Source: Woeseiaceae bacterium (GTDB taxonomy: Bacteria > Pseudomonadota > Gammaproteobacteria > Steroidobacterales > Woeseiaceae). Taken from it: a stretch of 64,000 nt of DNA. The DNA lies in NCBI GenBank assembly GCA_028227395.1, contig JAOIZZ010000002.1:62001-126000 (forward strand). Reading direction: 5' to 3'. Below are positions 56,643-64,000 of the stretch, one piece after another (position 1 is the stretch's first letter; every line of letters begins with the position of its first letter). The notes beneath the pieces were generated by a model, which was given only the letters and a program-made list of their open reading frames with translations, was not told the origin of the DNA and ran no database searches. A program made the translations under genes and the position numbers.

Positions 56643-58226
56643 TTAATGCTCTCTAGTTCTTTGTAATTGAATATCGGGCCATCGTTCTTCTGTGAGATTC
56701 AAATTAACTCTTGTTGGAGCGATATATACAAGAAGATCACTATGATCAAGCGCTAGATTATCATGCGCCTTGCGCTTAAATTCCTCTAGTATCTTAATAT
56801 CATTACATTCCACCCATCTCGCAGTTGCGACATTAATTGATTCAAAATTACACTCCACTTTATATTCATCCAGTAAACGGTGCGCTACCACATCGAATTG
56901 TAATAATCCGACTGCACCCAGGATTAAATCATTACTCTTCATTGGCTTAAATAATTGGGTTGCTCCTTCCTCACACAATTGCGATAACCCTTTTTTTAGA
57001 GCTTTTAGTTTCAATGGATCTTTGAGAATAACTCTTCGAAAAATTTCCGGTGCAAAATTAGGTATCCCTGAAAATCTTATCACTTCGCCTTCTGTAAACG
57101 AATCTCCAATATTAATCGTGCCATGATTGTGAATACCTATAATATCTCCAGCAAAAGCCGAAGTCGTTTTTTGTCTATCAGCCGCCATAAAAGTAATTGC
57201 ATCTGTTATTTTCATCTCTTTTCCTGAGCGAACATGCAATAGTTTAATCCCATTGATGTATTCGCCAGAGCAAATCCTCATGAATGCTATCCGATCTCTG
57301 TGTGCTGGATTCATGTTTGCCTGAATCTTAAAAACAAATCCAGTTAATGCTTCTTCGTTAGCCATAACCATACGTTTACTAGATTCTCGAGACCTTGGCT
57401 TTGGTGCATCCTCAATAAAACCATCAAGTAATTCCTTAAGTCCGAAATTAGAAATAGCAGAACCAAAATAAACAGGACTTTGCTTGCCCAATAAGTACTG
57501 ATCTTTATTGAACTTTGGATAAACACCGGCAATTAATTCAATTTCATTTCTAAGTAATTCTGCTTCATCGTCAAGAAACTCATCTGCAAGCTCTGAATCC
57601 AATCCATCTATTATCTTAATTGATGAAGCTCTTTCACGTCCTTTATCGGAACTATAAATAAATATCTTATCCTGCTGAAAATGATAGATACCTTTAAGAG
57701 AGCGACCCATACCAATTGGCCAAGTTATTGGTGTGCATTTAATTTTCAAAATAGCTTCAATTTCATCCAATAACTCAATCGGCTCTCTTCCCTCTCGATC
57801 TAATTTATTAATAAATGTTGTAATTGGAGTATCTCTTAAGCGACAAACTTCCATTAATTTTATGGTTCTAGCTTCAACACCTTTAGCGCAATCAATAACC
57901 ATTAATGCTGAATCTACCGCCGTTAATGTCCGATAAGTATCTTCAGAGAAATCCTCGTGGCCAGGCGTATCCAATAAATTGATAATGCAATTATTATATG
58001 GAAATTGCATAACAGAAGAAGTTACTGAAATTCCTCGTTGTTGCTCTAATGCCATCCAGTCGGATGTAGCATGTCGACTGGCTTTGCGGCCCTTAACGGT
58101 CCCAGCTAATTGAATTGCACCACCAAATAACAATAATTTTTCAGTTAGAGTTGTCTTTCCAGCATCAGGGTGCGATATGATCGCGAAAGTTCGGCGCTTA
58201 GATGATTGTAATTCTATTGAATCCAT
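56643..58226 (-). CDS. prfC: Peptide chain release factor 3
   Basis: RF3 is a GTPase that removes RF1 and RF2 from the ribosome after termination. G1 is [55 protein letters not shown], a segment unique to RF3. [16 protein letters not shown] (G3) and [10 protein letters not shown] (G4) follow, with [19 protein letters not shown] near the C-terminus. The track starts at 58253, but the ATG at 58226 has AAGG 5 nt upstream and gives 527 aa, close to the 529 of E. coli. The gene complements prfB in this window. Confidence 0.96.
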   Translation of the reverse strand: MDSIELQSSKRRTFAIISHPDAGKTTLTEKLLLFGGAIQLAGTVKGRKASRHATSDWMALEQQRGISVTSSVMQFPYNNCIINLLDTPGHEDFSEDTYRTLTAVDSALMVIDCAKGVEARTIKLMEVCRLRDTPITTFINKLDREGREPIELLDEIEAILKIKCTPITWPIGMGRSLKGIYHFQQDKIFIYSSDKGRERASSIKIIDGLDSELADEFLDDEAELLRNEIELIAGVYPKFNKDQYLLGKQSPVYFGSAISNFGLKELLDGFIEDAPKPRSRESSKRMVMANEEALTGFVFKIQANMNPAHRDRIAFMRICSGEYINGIKLLHVRSGKEMKITDAITFMAADRQKTTSAFAGDIIGIHNHGTINIGDSFTEGEVIRFSGIPNFAPEIFRRVILKDPLKLKALKKGLSQLCEEGATQLFKPMKSNDLILGAVGLLQFDVVAHRLLDEYKVECNFESINVATARWVECNDIKILEEFKRKAHDNLALDHSDLLVYIAPTRVNLNLTEERWPDIQLQRTREH

Positions 58227-58315
58227 ACAAACCTTATATTTATCTTTAGACATCAGATAAAGAGACTTAATAGGTAAAAATTAATAAATAAATATGCGTT
58301 ATAATGTCAAACTGG

Positions 58316-58804
58316 TCAGTATTGTATATCTAAGTAGCCAATTTTACTTGTATATAACAAATAAACGTCTGCGTCCTCTCTTCCATTAACGTGCCTGTAA
58401 TAAGATGGTCTCTTTGCTATTTTTTCAAATCCTTTTTTAATATACAACGCAATTGCTTTTATATTGGATGGACGAACCTCTAGAAATATCTTTTCAATAC
58501 TATTGACCTTAGATTGATTAATCAAAAAATCCAATAACTGATGCCCAAAACCAAGATTTCTATACCCTTTATCAATACAAAAATTTAAAATATGAGCTTC
58601 ATCCAGAGCTGAAGATAAAATAGCATAACCTACTATAAGATCACTTTTTTTAGCGACCACACAAGTATATCCAGATAATAAGCAATCCCTAAATATATTC
58701 TCATTCCAAGGGTAATCGTAACTATTCCGTTCAATACTCACCACGCTTGAAAGATCGGTCTCAAGCATCTTATTTATTTCAATATCAAGATCAAATACGT
58801 GCAT
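58316..58804 (-). CDS. rimI: Ribosomal protein S18-alanine N-acetyltransferase RimI
   Basis: RimI acetylates the N-terminus of ribosomal protein S18. The GNAT fold is seen as MLETDLSSVVSIERNSYDYPWNENIFRDCLLSGY and VGYAILSSALDEAHILNFCIDKGYRNLGFGHQLLDFLI. The latter contains the acetyl-CoA-binding Q/RxxGxG/A-like loop RNLGFG. IFLEVRPSNIKAIALYIKKGFEKIAKRPSYY is the conserved C-terminal segment with the catalytic-type tyrosines. The length of 162 aa is normal. It follows the UDG-fold gene by 9 nt. Confidence 0.92.
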   Translation of the reverse strand: MHVFDLDIEINKMLETDLSSVVSIERNSYDYPWNENIFRDCLLSGYTCVVAKKSDLIVGYAILSSALDEAHILNFCIDKGYRNLGFGHQLLDFLINQSKVNSIEKIFLEVRPSNIKAIALYIKKGFEKIAKRPSYYRHVNGREDADVYLLYTSKIGYLDIQY

Positions 58805-58813
58805 TAATAAATC

Positions 58814-59392
58814 CTAAATAATACTTTCCATGAAAGTAAGATCCCGAGAAGCTTCTTTTTTTAAGTCAGGATTTTTAAATAATTCATTCGGATGAAAACT
58901 TACGATACTAGGAATATTTTCGATCCTATGAATAATTTGACGGAGCTCATTTATTGGTTTTTGAGATTCCAGCATCATTTGTGCCGATTTTTCACCAAAA
59001 ATAACAATTTTTTTTGGTCTTAAGTAATTTATTTTTTTTATGTTAAATTTTCTACAACAAGTTACAGAGATTGCAATATTTTTTAACTCCAAATTAATGG
59101 AATACAACATAGCTTCTACCAATCTCGAAGTTTTAGCCCATAAAAATTGACTGTAACTTGTATCATTATTTGAGTTTTCAGCCAAAAACAATAAGCCGGA
59201 ATAATGATTTTTTTCTAATGCGCCTTCCAATAAATGATAAGTGTTGCATTCCTCGCATAATACTCTGTCGCTTGCCTTTGCATGAATACCATTCATATCA
59301 TATTCAGACAATTCATTTTTATCAGTATCACGAGCGCACCAAACATCAATACCTAGTCTCTCTAAATAATTTATTCGTTGATGTTCTTTCAT
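58814..59392 (-). CDS. Uracil-DNA-glycosylase-fold protein of uncertain function
   Basis: The 192-residue protein begins QRINYLERLGIDVWCARD, like a family of gammaproteobacterial proteins encoded upstream of rimI, where other species carry holD (polymerase III psi). ASDRVLCEECNTYHLLEGALE suggests a small metal site (CxxC..H), although only part of a ligand set is visible. The C-terminal half has the layout of a UDG superfamily domain: LRPKKIVIFGEKSAQMMLES and IVSFHPNELFKNPDLKKEASRDL, which resembles the family 4 ending HPxxLxxxPxxK. The usual N-terminal catalytic motif of active UDGs is not clear. Function is unknown. Confidence 0.65.
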   Translation of the reverse strand: MKEHQRINYLERLGIDVWCARDTDKNELSEYDMNGIHAKASDRVLCEECNTYHLLEGALEKNHYSGLLFLAENSNNDTSYSQFLWAKTSRLVEAMLYSINLELKNIAISVTCCRKFNIKKINYLRPKKIVIFGEKSAQMMLESQKPINELRQIIHRIENIPSIVSFHPNELFKNPDLKKEASRDLTFMESII

Positions 59393-59534
59393 AAAATTTC
59401 ACATATTAGAATAAGTTGACACGCAAAGGTTGGCTCATAAGCATTGAGAAAAATATATATACTATTAATCATCTCTACTTTACATTCTTTAACATGTAAA
59501 ATAACAAAAAACACAACAAACAAAAATAAATACT

Positions 59535-61229
59535 ATGCTTTACTCAAAACTAGGCCTCACAACACTAAAAGAAAATCCAGTTGACGCTGAAATAATCAGT
59601 CACAAACTTATGCTAAGAGCAGGATTAATAAGAAAACTCTCTTCTGGTTTATTTACTTGGATGCCAATAGGATTAAGAGTCTTAAGAAAAGTAGAGAATA
59701 TTGTGAGAGAGGAAATGAACCGCGCAGGTGCGCAAGAAATACTAATGCCAGCTGTACAACCAAGTGAGCTGTGGAAGGAATCTGGACGCTGGGATCAATA
59801 TGGATCGCTTTTACTACGCATGAAAGATCGTCACGAAAGAGATTATTGTTTTGGGCCAACTCATGAAGAAGTTATTACAGATATAGCCAGAAAAGAATTA
59901 AGAAGCCACAAACAACTGCCTATCAATTTTTATCAAATACAAACTAAATTTCGAGATGAAATTCGACCTCGTTTTGGTGTTATGCGTGCTCGTGAGTTCA
60001 TCATGAAAGATGCCTATTCATTTCATGTTAGTCAAGCATCACTTGAAGAAGGTTACAATCAAATGTACAAAGCTTATTCATCGGCATTTTCTAGGTTAGG
60101 ATTAGAATTTCGAGTCGTTGATGCTGATAATGGTGAAATTGGAGGTAATCGCTCTCAAGAGTTTCATGTAATAGCTGACTCTGGTGAGGATGCCATCGTA
60201 TATTGTGATGAAGAAAATTATGCCTCAAATATCGAATCAGCTTTAATTGCAAAAATTGATACACCGAGGTCCTTACCAAAAGAGCAAAAAAGAAAAATAT
60301 TAACGCCCAACACCAAAGATATTAAATCCTTGTGCAAATTCTTGAAAATAGAGTCTATAAATACAATAAAAACACTAATTATCAATGGTTTAGAACAACC
60401 GATAGCAATAGTTATTAGAGGTGATCATGAGCTTAATACAATAAAAGCCTCAAAAATACCTGGAGTCTCATTGCCTGTGACTATGGCGAGCCCAGAAGAT
60501 ATAAAGAAATTCACAGGTTTCGAGCTTGGCTACCTAGGACCTATCAATCTTGATATTCCTGTTTACTTTGATCATGCCGTTGATAATATGATTGACTTTG
60601 TATGTGGAGCGAATGAAGAGGGATATCATTTTGCGGGTGTAAATTTTGAGAAGGATATAAAAGAAGCTGAAACCTTAGATCTGAGGATTGTAAAAGATGG
60701 AGACCCTTCCCCTCTCGGCAAAGGTAAACTCAAAATTACTCGTGGTATCGAAGTCGGACATATTTTTCAACTTGGCACTAAATACAGTGAAGCTCTTAAT
60801 GCCAAAGTACAAGATAATGAGGGAAATGATAATCCTATGGCAATGGGTTGTTATGGGATAGGAATATCAAGAATTGTTGGTGCTGCCATTGAGCAAAATC
60901 ATGATGAAAAAGGTATTATGTGGCCAGAAACATTGGCACCATTTAAAATCATCATCATTCCAATCGGTCTAGATAGATCTGAAATAGTGAAGAAAACTAC
61001 CAATGACCTATATAACCAAATGCTAGAATTAGGGTTTGAAGTTCTATTAGATGATAGAAATGTCAGACCGGGCGTTAAATTTGCTGATGCCGAACTCATT
61101 GGTATTCCTCACAGGGTAGTCATCAGTGAGAAAGGGATTGAGAAAAATAATATTGAATATCGCCACCGATCTCAAAAAGATTCTAAAATGATGACTATTG
61201 ATAATTTAATGAAATTAATAAGCCATTAA
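59535..61229 (+). CDS. proS: Prolyl-tRNA synthetase
   Basis: ProRS charges tRNA-Pro and edits Ala-tRNA-Pro. The bacterial-type class II core is seen in SHKLMLRAGLIRKLSSGLFTWMPIGLRVLRKVENIVREEMNRAGAQEILMP, motif 2 FRDEIRPRFGVMRAREFIMKDAYSFH, and motif 3 MGCYGIGISRIVGAAIEQNHDEKGI. The insertion (INS) editing domain lies between motifs 2 and 3 (about residues 230-390). The anticodon-binding domain ends the 564-aa protein. It heads a three-gene plus-strand run with arsC and wrbA. Confidence 0.97.
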   Translation: MLYSKLGLTTLKENPVDAEIISHKLMLRAGLIRKLSSGLFTWMPIGLRVLRKVENIVREEMNRAGAQEILMPAVQPSELWKESGRWDQYGSLLLRMKDRHERDYCFGPTHEEVITDIARKELRSHKQLPINFYQIQTKFRDEIRPRFGVMRAREFIMKDAYSFHVSQASLEEGYNQMYKAYSSAFSRLGLEFRVVDADNGEIGGNRSQEFHVIADSGEDAIVYCDEENYASNIESALIAKIDTPRSLPKEQKRKILTPNTKDIKSLCKFLKIESINTIKTLIINGLEQPIAIVIRGDHELNTIKASKIPGVSLPVTMASPEDIKKFTGFELGYLGPINLDIPVYFDHAVDNMIDFVCGANEEGYHFAGVNFEKDIKEAETLDLRIVKDGDPSPLGKGKLKITRGIEVGHIFQLGTKYSEALNAKVQDNEGNDNPMAMGCYGIGISRIVGAAIEQNHDEKGIMWPETLAPFKIIIIPIGLDRSEIVKKTTNDLYNQMLELGFEVLLDDRNVRPGVKFADAELIGIPHRVVISEKGIEKNNIEYRHRSQKDSKMMTIDNLMKLISH

Positions 61230-61248
61230 AATAACAAAGAAATTTATC

Positions 61249-61602
61249 ATGGAATTAACTATTTATCATAATCCGCAATGTTCAAAATCAAGAAACACTT
61301 TATCCTTAATTAAAGAGCAAGGTATAAAGCCAGAGATTATTCTTTATTTAGAAAATATCATTTCTGCAAAAGATATTCGTAATATTGCAAAATTATTACA
61401 TTTCCCAATCAAAGATATAATTAGGAATAACAATAAAGATTACATGAAAGAAAAAAACTACCCTGTCGGAGAAAAAGATATAGAGCTATCTATTTGGCTA
61501 GCTAAGAATCCTGAAGCATTACAACGCCCAATTGTCGTAAATAACTCAAATGGTAAAGCGATTATTGGTAGGCCTCCTGAAAATTTATATGAAATATTGT
61601 AA
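61249..61602 (+). CDS. arsC: Arsenate reductase (glutaredoxin-dependent)
   Basis: The 117-residue protein begins LTIYHNPQCSKSRNTLSLIKEQG, with the single catalytic Cys of the E. coli plasmid-type ArsC. ALQRPIVVNNSNGKAIIGRPPENLYEIL follows and contains two of the arginines that contact arsenate. The arsenate-binding arginine near residue 60 is not obvious (FPIKDIIRNNNKDY). It lies 19 nt after proS and 3 nt before wrbA, a core-genome setting with no ars operon genes. A housekeeping redox role is therefore also possible. Confidence 0.9.
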   Translation: MELTIYHNPQCSKSRNTLSLIKEQGIKPEIILYLENIISAKDIRNIAKLLHFPIKDIIRNNNKDYMKEKNYPVGEKDIELSIWLAKNPEALQRPIVVNNSNGKAIIGRPPENLYEIL

Positions 61603-61605
61603 TTT

Positions 61606-62208
61606 ATGATAGAAATACTAATACTTTATTATTCGAGGCATGGGTCAACTGAGTCACTCGCAAGAGAAATATGCCAAGGTGTCGACTCCGTAAAAGGAGC
61701 TTCTGCAAAACTCAGAACAGTACCGAAAGTCTCATCGGTATGTGAATCCATGGAGGATGAAATTCCAAAAGATGGTCCAGCCTATATAGATAAAAAAGAC
61801 TTACATAATTGTAGTGGCCTAATACTTGGTAGTCCAACTCACTTTGGAAACATGGCAGCAGAATTAAAATACTTCTTTGATAGCACCAGTAATGAATGGT
61901 TAAATAATGTGCTCTCAGGCAAACCCGCCGGTCTTTTTACCTCATCAAAAAGCCAGCATGGTGGCCAGGAAACCACTTTACTTACAATGGCCATACCATT
62001 AATTCATCATGGTATGTTGATTACCGGTGTACCCTATTCTACCAAAGAATTATCTACGACTAGTGGTGGTGGAACACCATATGGCCCAAGTCATGTATCA
62101 TCTAGTGATTCCAATAAGGGACTCACTGAAGACGAAATTTTGATTGCAAGAAAATTAGGTAAACGAATTGCCTCTATAGCCTTAAAACTTAATCCAAATC
62201 ACTTATAA
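61606..62208 (+). CDS. wrbA: WrbA-type NAD(P)H:quinone oxidoreductase
   Basis: WrbA is an FMN flavoprotein that reduces quinones by two electrons. The flavodoxin-like N-terminus ILILYYSRHGSTESLAREICQGVDSV binds the FMN phosphate. GLILGSPTHFGNMAAELKYFFDST and GKPAGLFTSSKSQHGGQETTLLTM are WrbA signatures. The C-terminal STTSGGGTPYGPSHVSS is also diagnostic. At 200 aa the length is typical. The 3' end overlaps the convergent hda by 20 nt. It is adjacent to arsC in many gammaproteobacteria. Confidence 0.95.
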   Translation: MIEILILYYSRHGSTESLAREICQGVDSVKGASAKLRTVPKVSSVCESMEDEIPKDGPAYIDKKDLHNCSGLILGSPTHFGNMAAELKYFFDSTSNEWLNNVLSGKPAGLFTSSKSQHGGQETTLLTMAIPLIHHGMLITGVPYSTKELSTTSGGGTPYGPSHVSSSDSNKGLTEDEILIARKLGKRIASIALKLNPNHL

Positions 62209-62878
62209 CACTTTTCAAAAAAGGTATGGTAAGTTTGCGTTTTGCTGCTAGTGACTCTGTATCTAGTTTATCCAAAAAATCATATAGTATTTTCATATCT
62301 CTTTGCTTATGAGTAAGCATATAATTTACCGTATCGTCAGGTAAAAATAGTCCCCTCTGATTGGCTCTCAACTGAAGAGCGGACTTACAATCTTCATCAC
62401 TCATCGATTTTAACTTATATACAGAGTATTGAGAAAACCTACTCGTGAGATCAGGTAGGCAGAAGTCATTTATTTTCGGGGCATATAATGAAGAAACTAA
62501 CAAAGTAGACTGAAGTTCTATCAAGCGATTAAATAGATCGAATAACGCAAGTTCCCAATGATTTTTTCCAGCGCAAAGATGAATATCATCAATACAAATA
62601 AACCTTCGTGAAGCAAGGTCTGTCAATAAAGATGGATCATCATTAATTAATTCCTCCATCGGAAGATAAATGGCATCGTCACGTAATCGCTGACATACAG
62701 ACTGTAACAAATGACTCTTGCCACTAGAATTAACACCCCAAAGCCAGCAACTAGGTGAGTAATATTTATCTGCTATCAGCTCAGTGAGAAATTTCAATAC
62801 ATCCTGATTATTCGCTGGAAAATAACTTTCAAATACAGCGTAGTCATCAAATTTAATAGGAAGCCCTAATTGTCCCAT
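62189..62878 (-). CDS. hda: DnaA regulatory inactivator Hda
   Basis: Hda with the sliding clamp stimulates DnaA-ATP hydrolysis and prevents over-initiation of replication. The N-terminal MGQLGLPIKF is the clamp-binding QLxLP motif. The AAA+ domain has LWGVNSSGKSHLLQSVC (Walker A), FICIDDIHLCAG (Walker B) and SRFSQYSVYKLKSMSDED with the Arg of box VII. The length of 229 aa is typical, and DnaA's C-terminal DNA-binding domain is absent, as expected. It is located downstream of the DUF2066 and phosphatidyltransferase genes, a familiar grouping. Confidence 0.95.
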   Translation of the reverse strand: MGQLGLPIKFDDYAVFESYFPANNQDVLKFLTELIADKYYSPSCWLWGVNSSGKSHLLQSVCQRLRDDAIYLPMEELINDDPSLLTDLASRRFICIDDIHLCAGKNHWELALFDLFNRLIELQSTLLVSSLYAPKINDFCLPDLTSRFSQYSVYKLKSMSDEDCKSALQLRANQRGLFLPDDTVNYMLTHKQRDMKILYDFLDKLDTESLAAKRKLTIPFLKSVISDLD

Positions 62879-62907
62879 ACTAGATCCTTGAATATATTCC
62901 TAGAAAC

Positions 62908-63462
62908 TTATGCATGTATATCATGCGTTTTTACTCTTCGAATCCAAGATATAATATAGTCAACTCCACTAATAAAGACTGTCACGAGTACCGCTGAACC
63001 GATTACGGTAATCGTTAGTTGGTTTGGCCACATGAAAGCGGATGAACTAAGTACCATTAGAACAAATAATAATTCCAAGAAAGTATTAATTTTACTAATA
63101 ATAGTGGGCTCTCCCTCAAAAGGCTCTATTACAAAACTATAAAACAATACGCCACCAGCGATAATTAAATCTCTTAAAATTACAATTGCAGTTAACCAAA
63201 GCGGAATTAGGCCAAGCCAAGTTAAAACAATATACGTCCCTGCAATTAATAATTTATCAGCAACAGGATCAAGTAAAGCACCCAGACGAGTTCGCCAGCC
63301 AAAATGCTTAGCTAGATATCCATCTAATGCATCCGATACACCGGCCACTAAAAATAAAAATAAAGCCCAATCATATAGAGAGCGATAAATTAATATCAAA
63401 ATAGGTATTATCAAGAAAATCCTGATTATCGATATAATATTAGGAATCCATTTTAAATGCAT
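62908..63462 (-). CDS. CDP-alcohol phosphatidyltransferase (PgsA-like)
   Basis: The 184-residue membrane protein carries the CDP-alcohol phosphatidyltransferase signature DALDGYLAKHFGWRTRLGALLDPVADKLL (D-x2-D-G..A-x7-8-G-x3-D-x3-D) near residue 43, and about five hydrophobic helices. PgsA makes phosphatidylglycerol phosphate from CDP-diacylglycerol and glycerol 3-phosphate. Here the gene sits between DUF2066 and hda, a position commonly held by a PgsA-like paralogue. Whether this is the main PgsA or a cardiolipin-synthase-like enzyme cannot be decided from the sequence alone. Confidence 0.9.
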   Translation of the reverse strand: MHLKWIPNIISIIRIFLIIPILILIYRSLYDWALFLFLVAGVSDALDGYLAKHFGWRTRLGALLDPVADKLLIAGTYIVLTWLGLIPLWLTAIVILRDLIIAGGVLFYSFVIEPFEGEPTIISKINTFLELLFVLMVLSSSAFMWPNQLTITVIGSAVLVTVFISGVDYIISWIRRVKTHDIHA

Positions 63463-63475
63463 GATATATATTATA

Positions 63476-64000
63476 TTAAAGTTTTAATTTATATTCTAAA
63501 ATAGAATTTTCATTATATTGTAATTTATTAGGTGCTCTTGCAGTTTTTTCCCATAAATTAAGATTATTTATTGATGCGACTAAATCACTGGTAAAACCAT
63601 TGTAGTAGATCGAATATTGAACATAATCTTCATGAATATCTTCGACAGTAAAGGACTCAATCATACTTAAATTACTTAAAGCTAGGAAGATATCACCGAA
63701 ATTATTTATGGAATTGATATTACCAAATATAATTTCAATTTCTTTTGCAGGAACTCTATCTGAATATGAATACCTTGCCATTAAAGTATCGGCTAGAAAA
63801 TTAATTGCATTTTCGGAGGTGGCGCTAAAAGAGGTTGAGGAATTATTAAAATGTAAAGTCCAATCATTAATCTCTCTTTCATCATTACGGACTTTTCCTG
63901 AAAGCACAATTGAGGCACCGTAATTTTTAGCAATATCCGTCAAATTCTCACTAAAACCACCCCATATATCACTAAAACTAATACTTAATTGATTTACATC
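63476..64000 (-). CDS. DUF2066 family protein (C-terminal part, runs off window)
   Basis: The track starts this ORF at an internal TTG (63943), but the frame is open to the window end and adds DVNQLSISFSDIWGGFSEN, so the true start lies outside. WGGFSENLTDIAKNYGASIVLSGKVRND and ENAINFLADTLMARYSY fit the DUF2066 family, which is encoded upstream of the PgsA-like and hda genes in many gammaproteobacteria. Members are probably exported, but the signal peptide would be beyond the window. No function is established. The visible part is 174 codons and ends 13 nt before the phosphatidyltransferase start. Confidence 0.8.
   Translation of the reverse strand, partial: DVNQLSISFSDIWGGFSENLTDIAKNYGASIVLSGKVRNDEREINDWTLHFNNSSTSFSATSENAINFLADTLMARYSYSDRVPAKEIEIIFGNINSINNFGDIFLALSNLSMIESFTVEDIHEDYVQYSIYYNGFTSDLVASINNLNLWEKTARAPNKLQYNENSILEYKLKL

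Noticed and set aside
59416-59442. Sigma-70 promoter for proS with TTGACA
   Set aside because: TTGACA is a perfect -35 hexamer, but the best -10 at 17-nt spacing is AAGCAT and the nearest alternative is CATAAG at 15 nt, so the match is too weak to annotate.

Overview
This 64 kb window is dense, AT-rich chromosomal DNA from a gammaproteobacterium. Gene order is the main evidence: blocks of the gammaproteobacterial core genome appear in recognisable order (rpsB-tsf-pyrH-frr-uppS-cdsA-rseP-bamA-skp-lpxD-fabZ-lpxA-lpxB-rnhB-dnaE-accA; pyrG-kdsA-eno-ftsB; surE-pcm-yqaA-nlpD; prfB-lysS; lepA-lepB-rnc-era-recO-pdxJ). Intergenic gaps are short, many genes overlap by a few bases, and convergent genes abut or overlap. 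I found no insertion sequences, prophage genes, CRISPR arrays, tRNA or rRNA genes. This fits a streamlined, possibly marine, free-living lineage. The exact clade cannot be fixed from this window.

Layout. From 1 to about 43.0 kb almost everything is on the minus strand. Read in the direction of transcription (from high to low coordinates), this stretch holds: ribosomal protein S2 and EF-Ts with UMP kinase and ribosome recycling factor; isoprenoid, phospholipid and outer-membrane biogenesis (uppS, cdsA, rseP, bamA, skp, lpxD, fabZ, lpxA, lpxB); rnhB, dnaE, accA and tilS; CTP and KDO synthesis plus enolase and FtsB; the surE-pcm-nlpD block; recJ, prfB and lysS; a complete succinate dehydrogenase operon with two flavinylation/assembly factors; and finally lepA-lepB-rnc-era-recO-pdxJ. 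Three small plus-strand genes (ygfZ, a Mth938-like gene, an Smr-domain gene) interrupt it. From 43.2 to 64 kb the strands are mixed: map-glnD-yffB-dsbB (+), dapE, tsaB and a DinG/YoaA helicase (-), GTP-type PEP carboxykinase (+), a methyltransferase and dusA (-), a small accessory patch (+), prfC, rimI and a UDG-fold protein (-), proS-arsC-wrbA (+), then hda, a CDP-alcohol phosphatidyltransferase and a DUF2066 gene (-) running off the end.

The most notable region is 55.78-56.64 kb. A SAM-II class riboswitch, apparently followed by an intrinsic terminator that competes with an alternative helix, precedes a short ORF encoding only the N-terminus of MetF. That ORF runs directly into an ORF encoding only the zinc-binding C-terminal part of a betaine/homocysteine S-methyltransferase. 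This looks like a deletion scar in a former metF-bhmT methionine operon whose regulator is still intact. Other points of interest are: an RNase HII gene with no ATG/GTG/TTG able to include its catalytic DEVGRG motif (AUU start inferred); ribosomal protein S2 with a long C-terminal extension ending in tandem KKVAK repeats coded by a 15-bp DNA repeat; an alpha-proteobacterial/mitochondrial-type SDH operon carrying both SdhE and an SdhAF4-like gene; a textbook prfB frameshift site; and the absence of dxr from its usual cluster.
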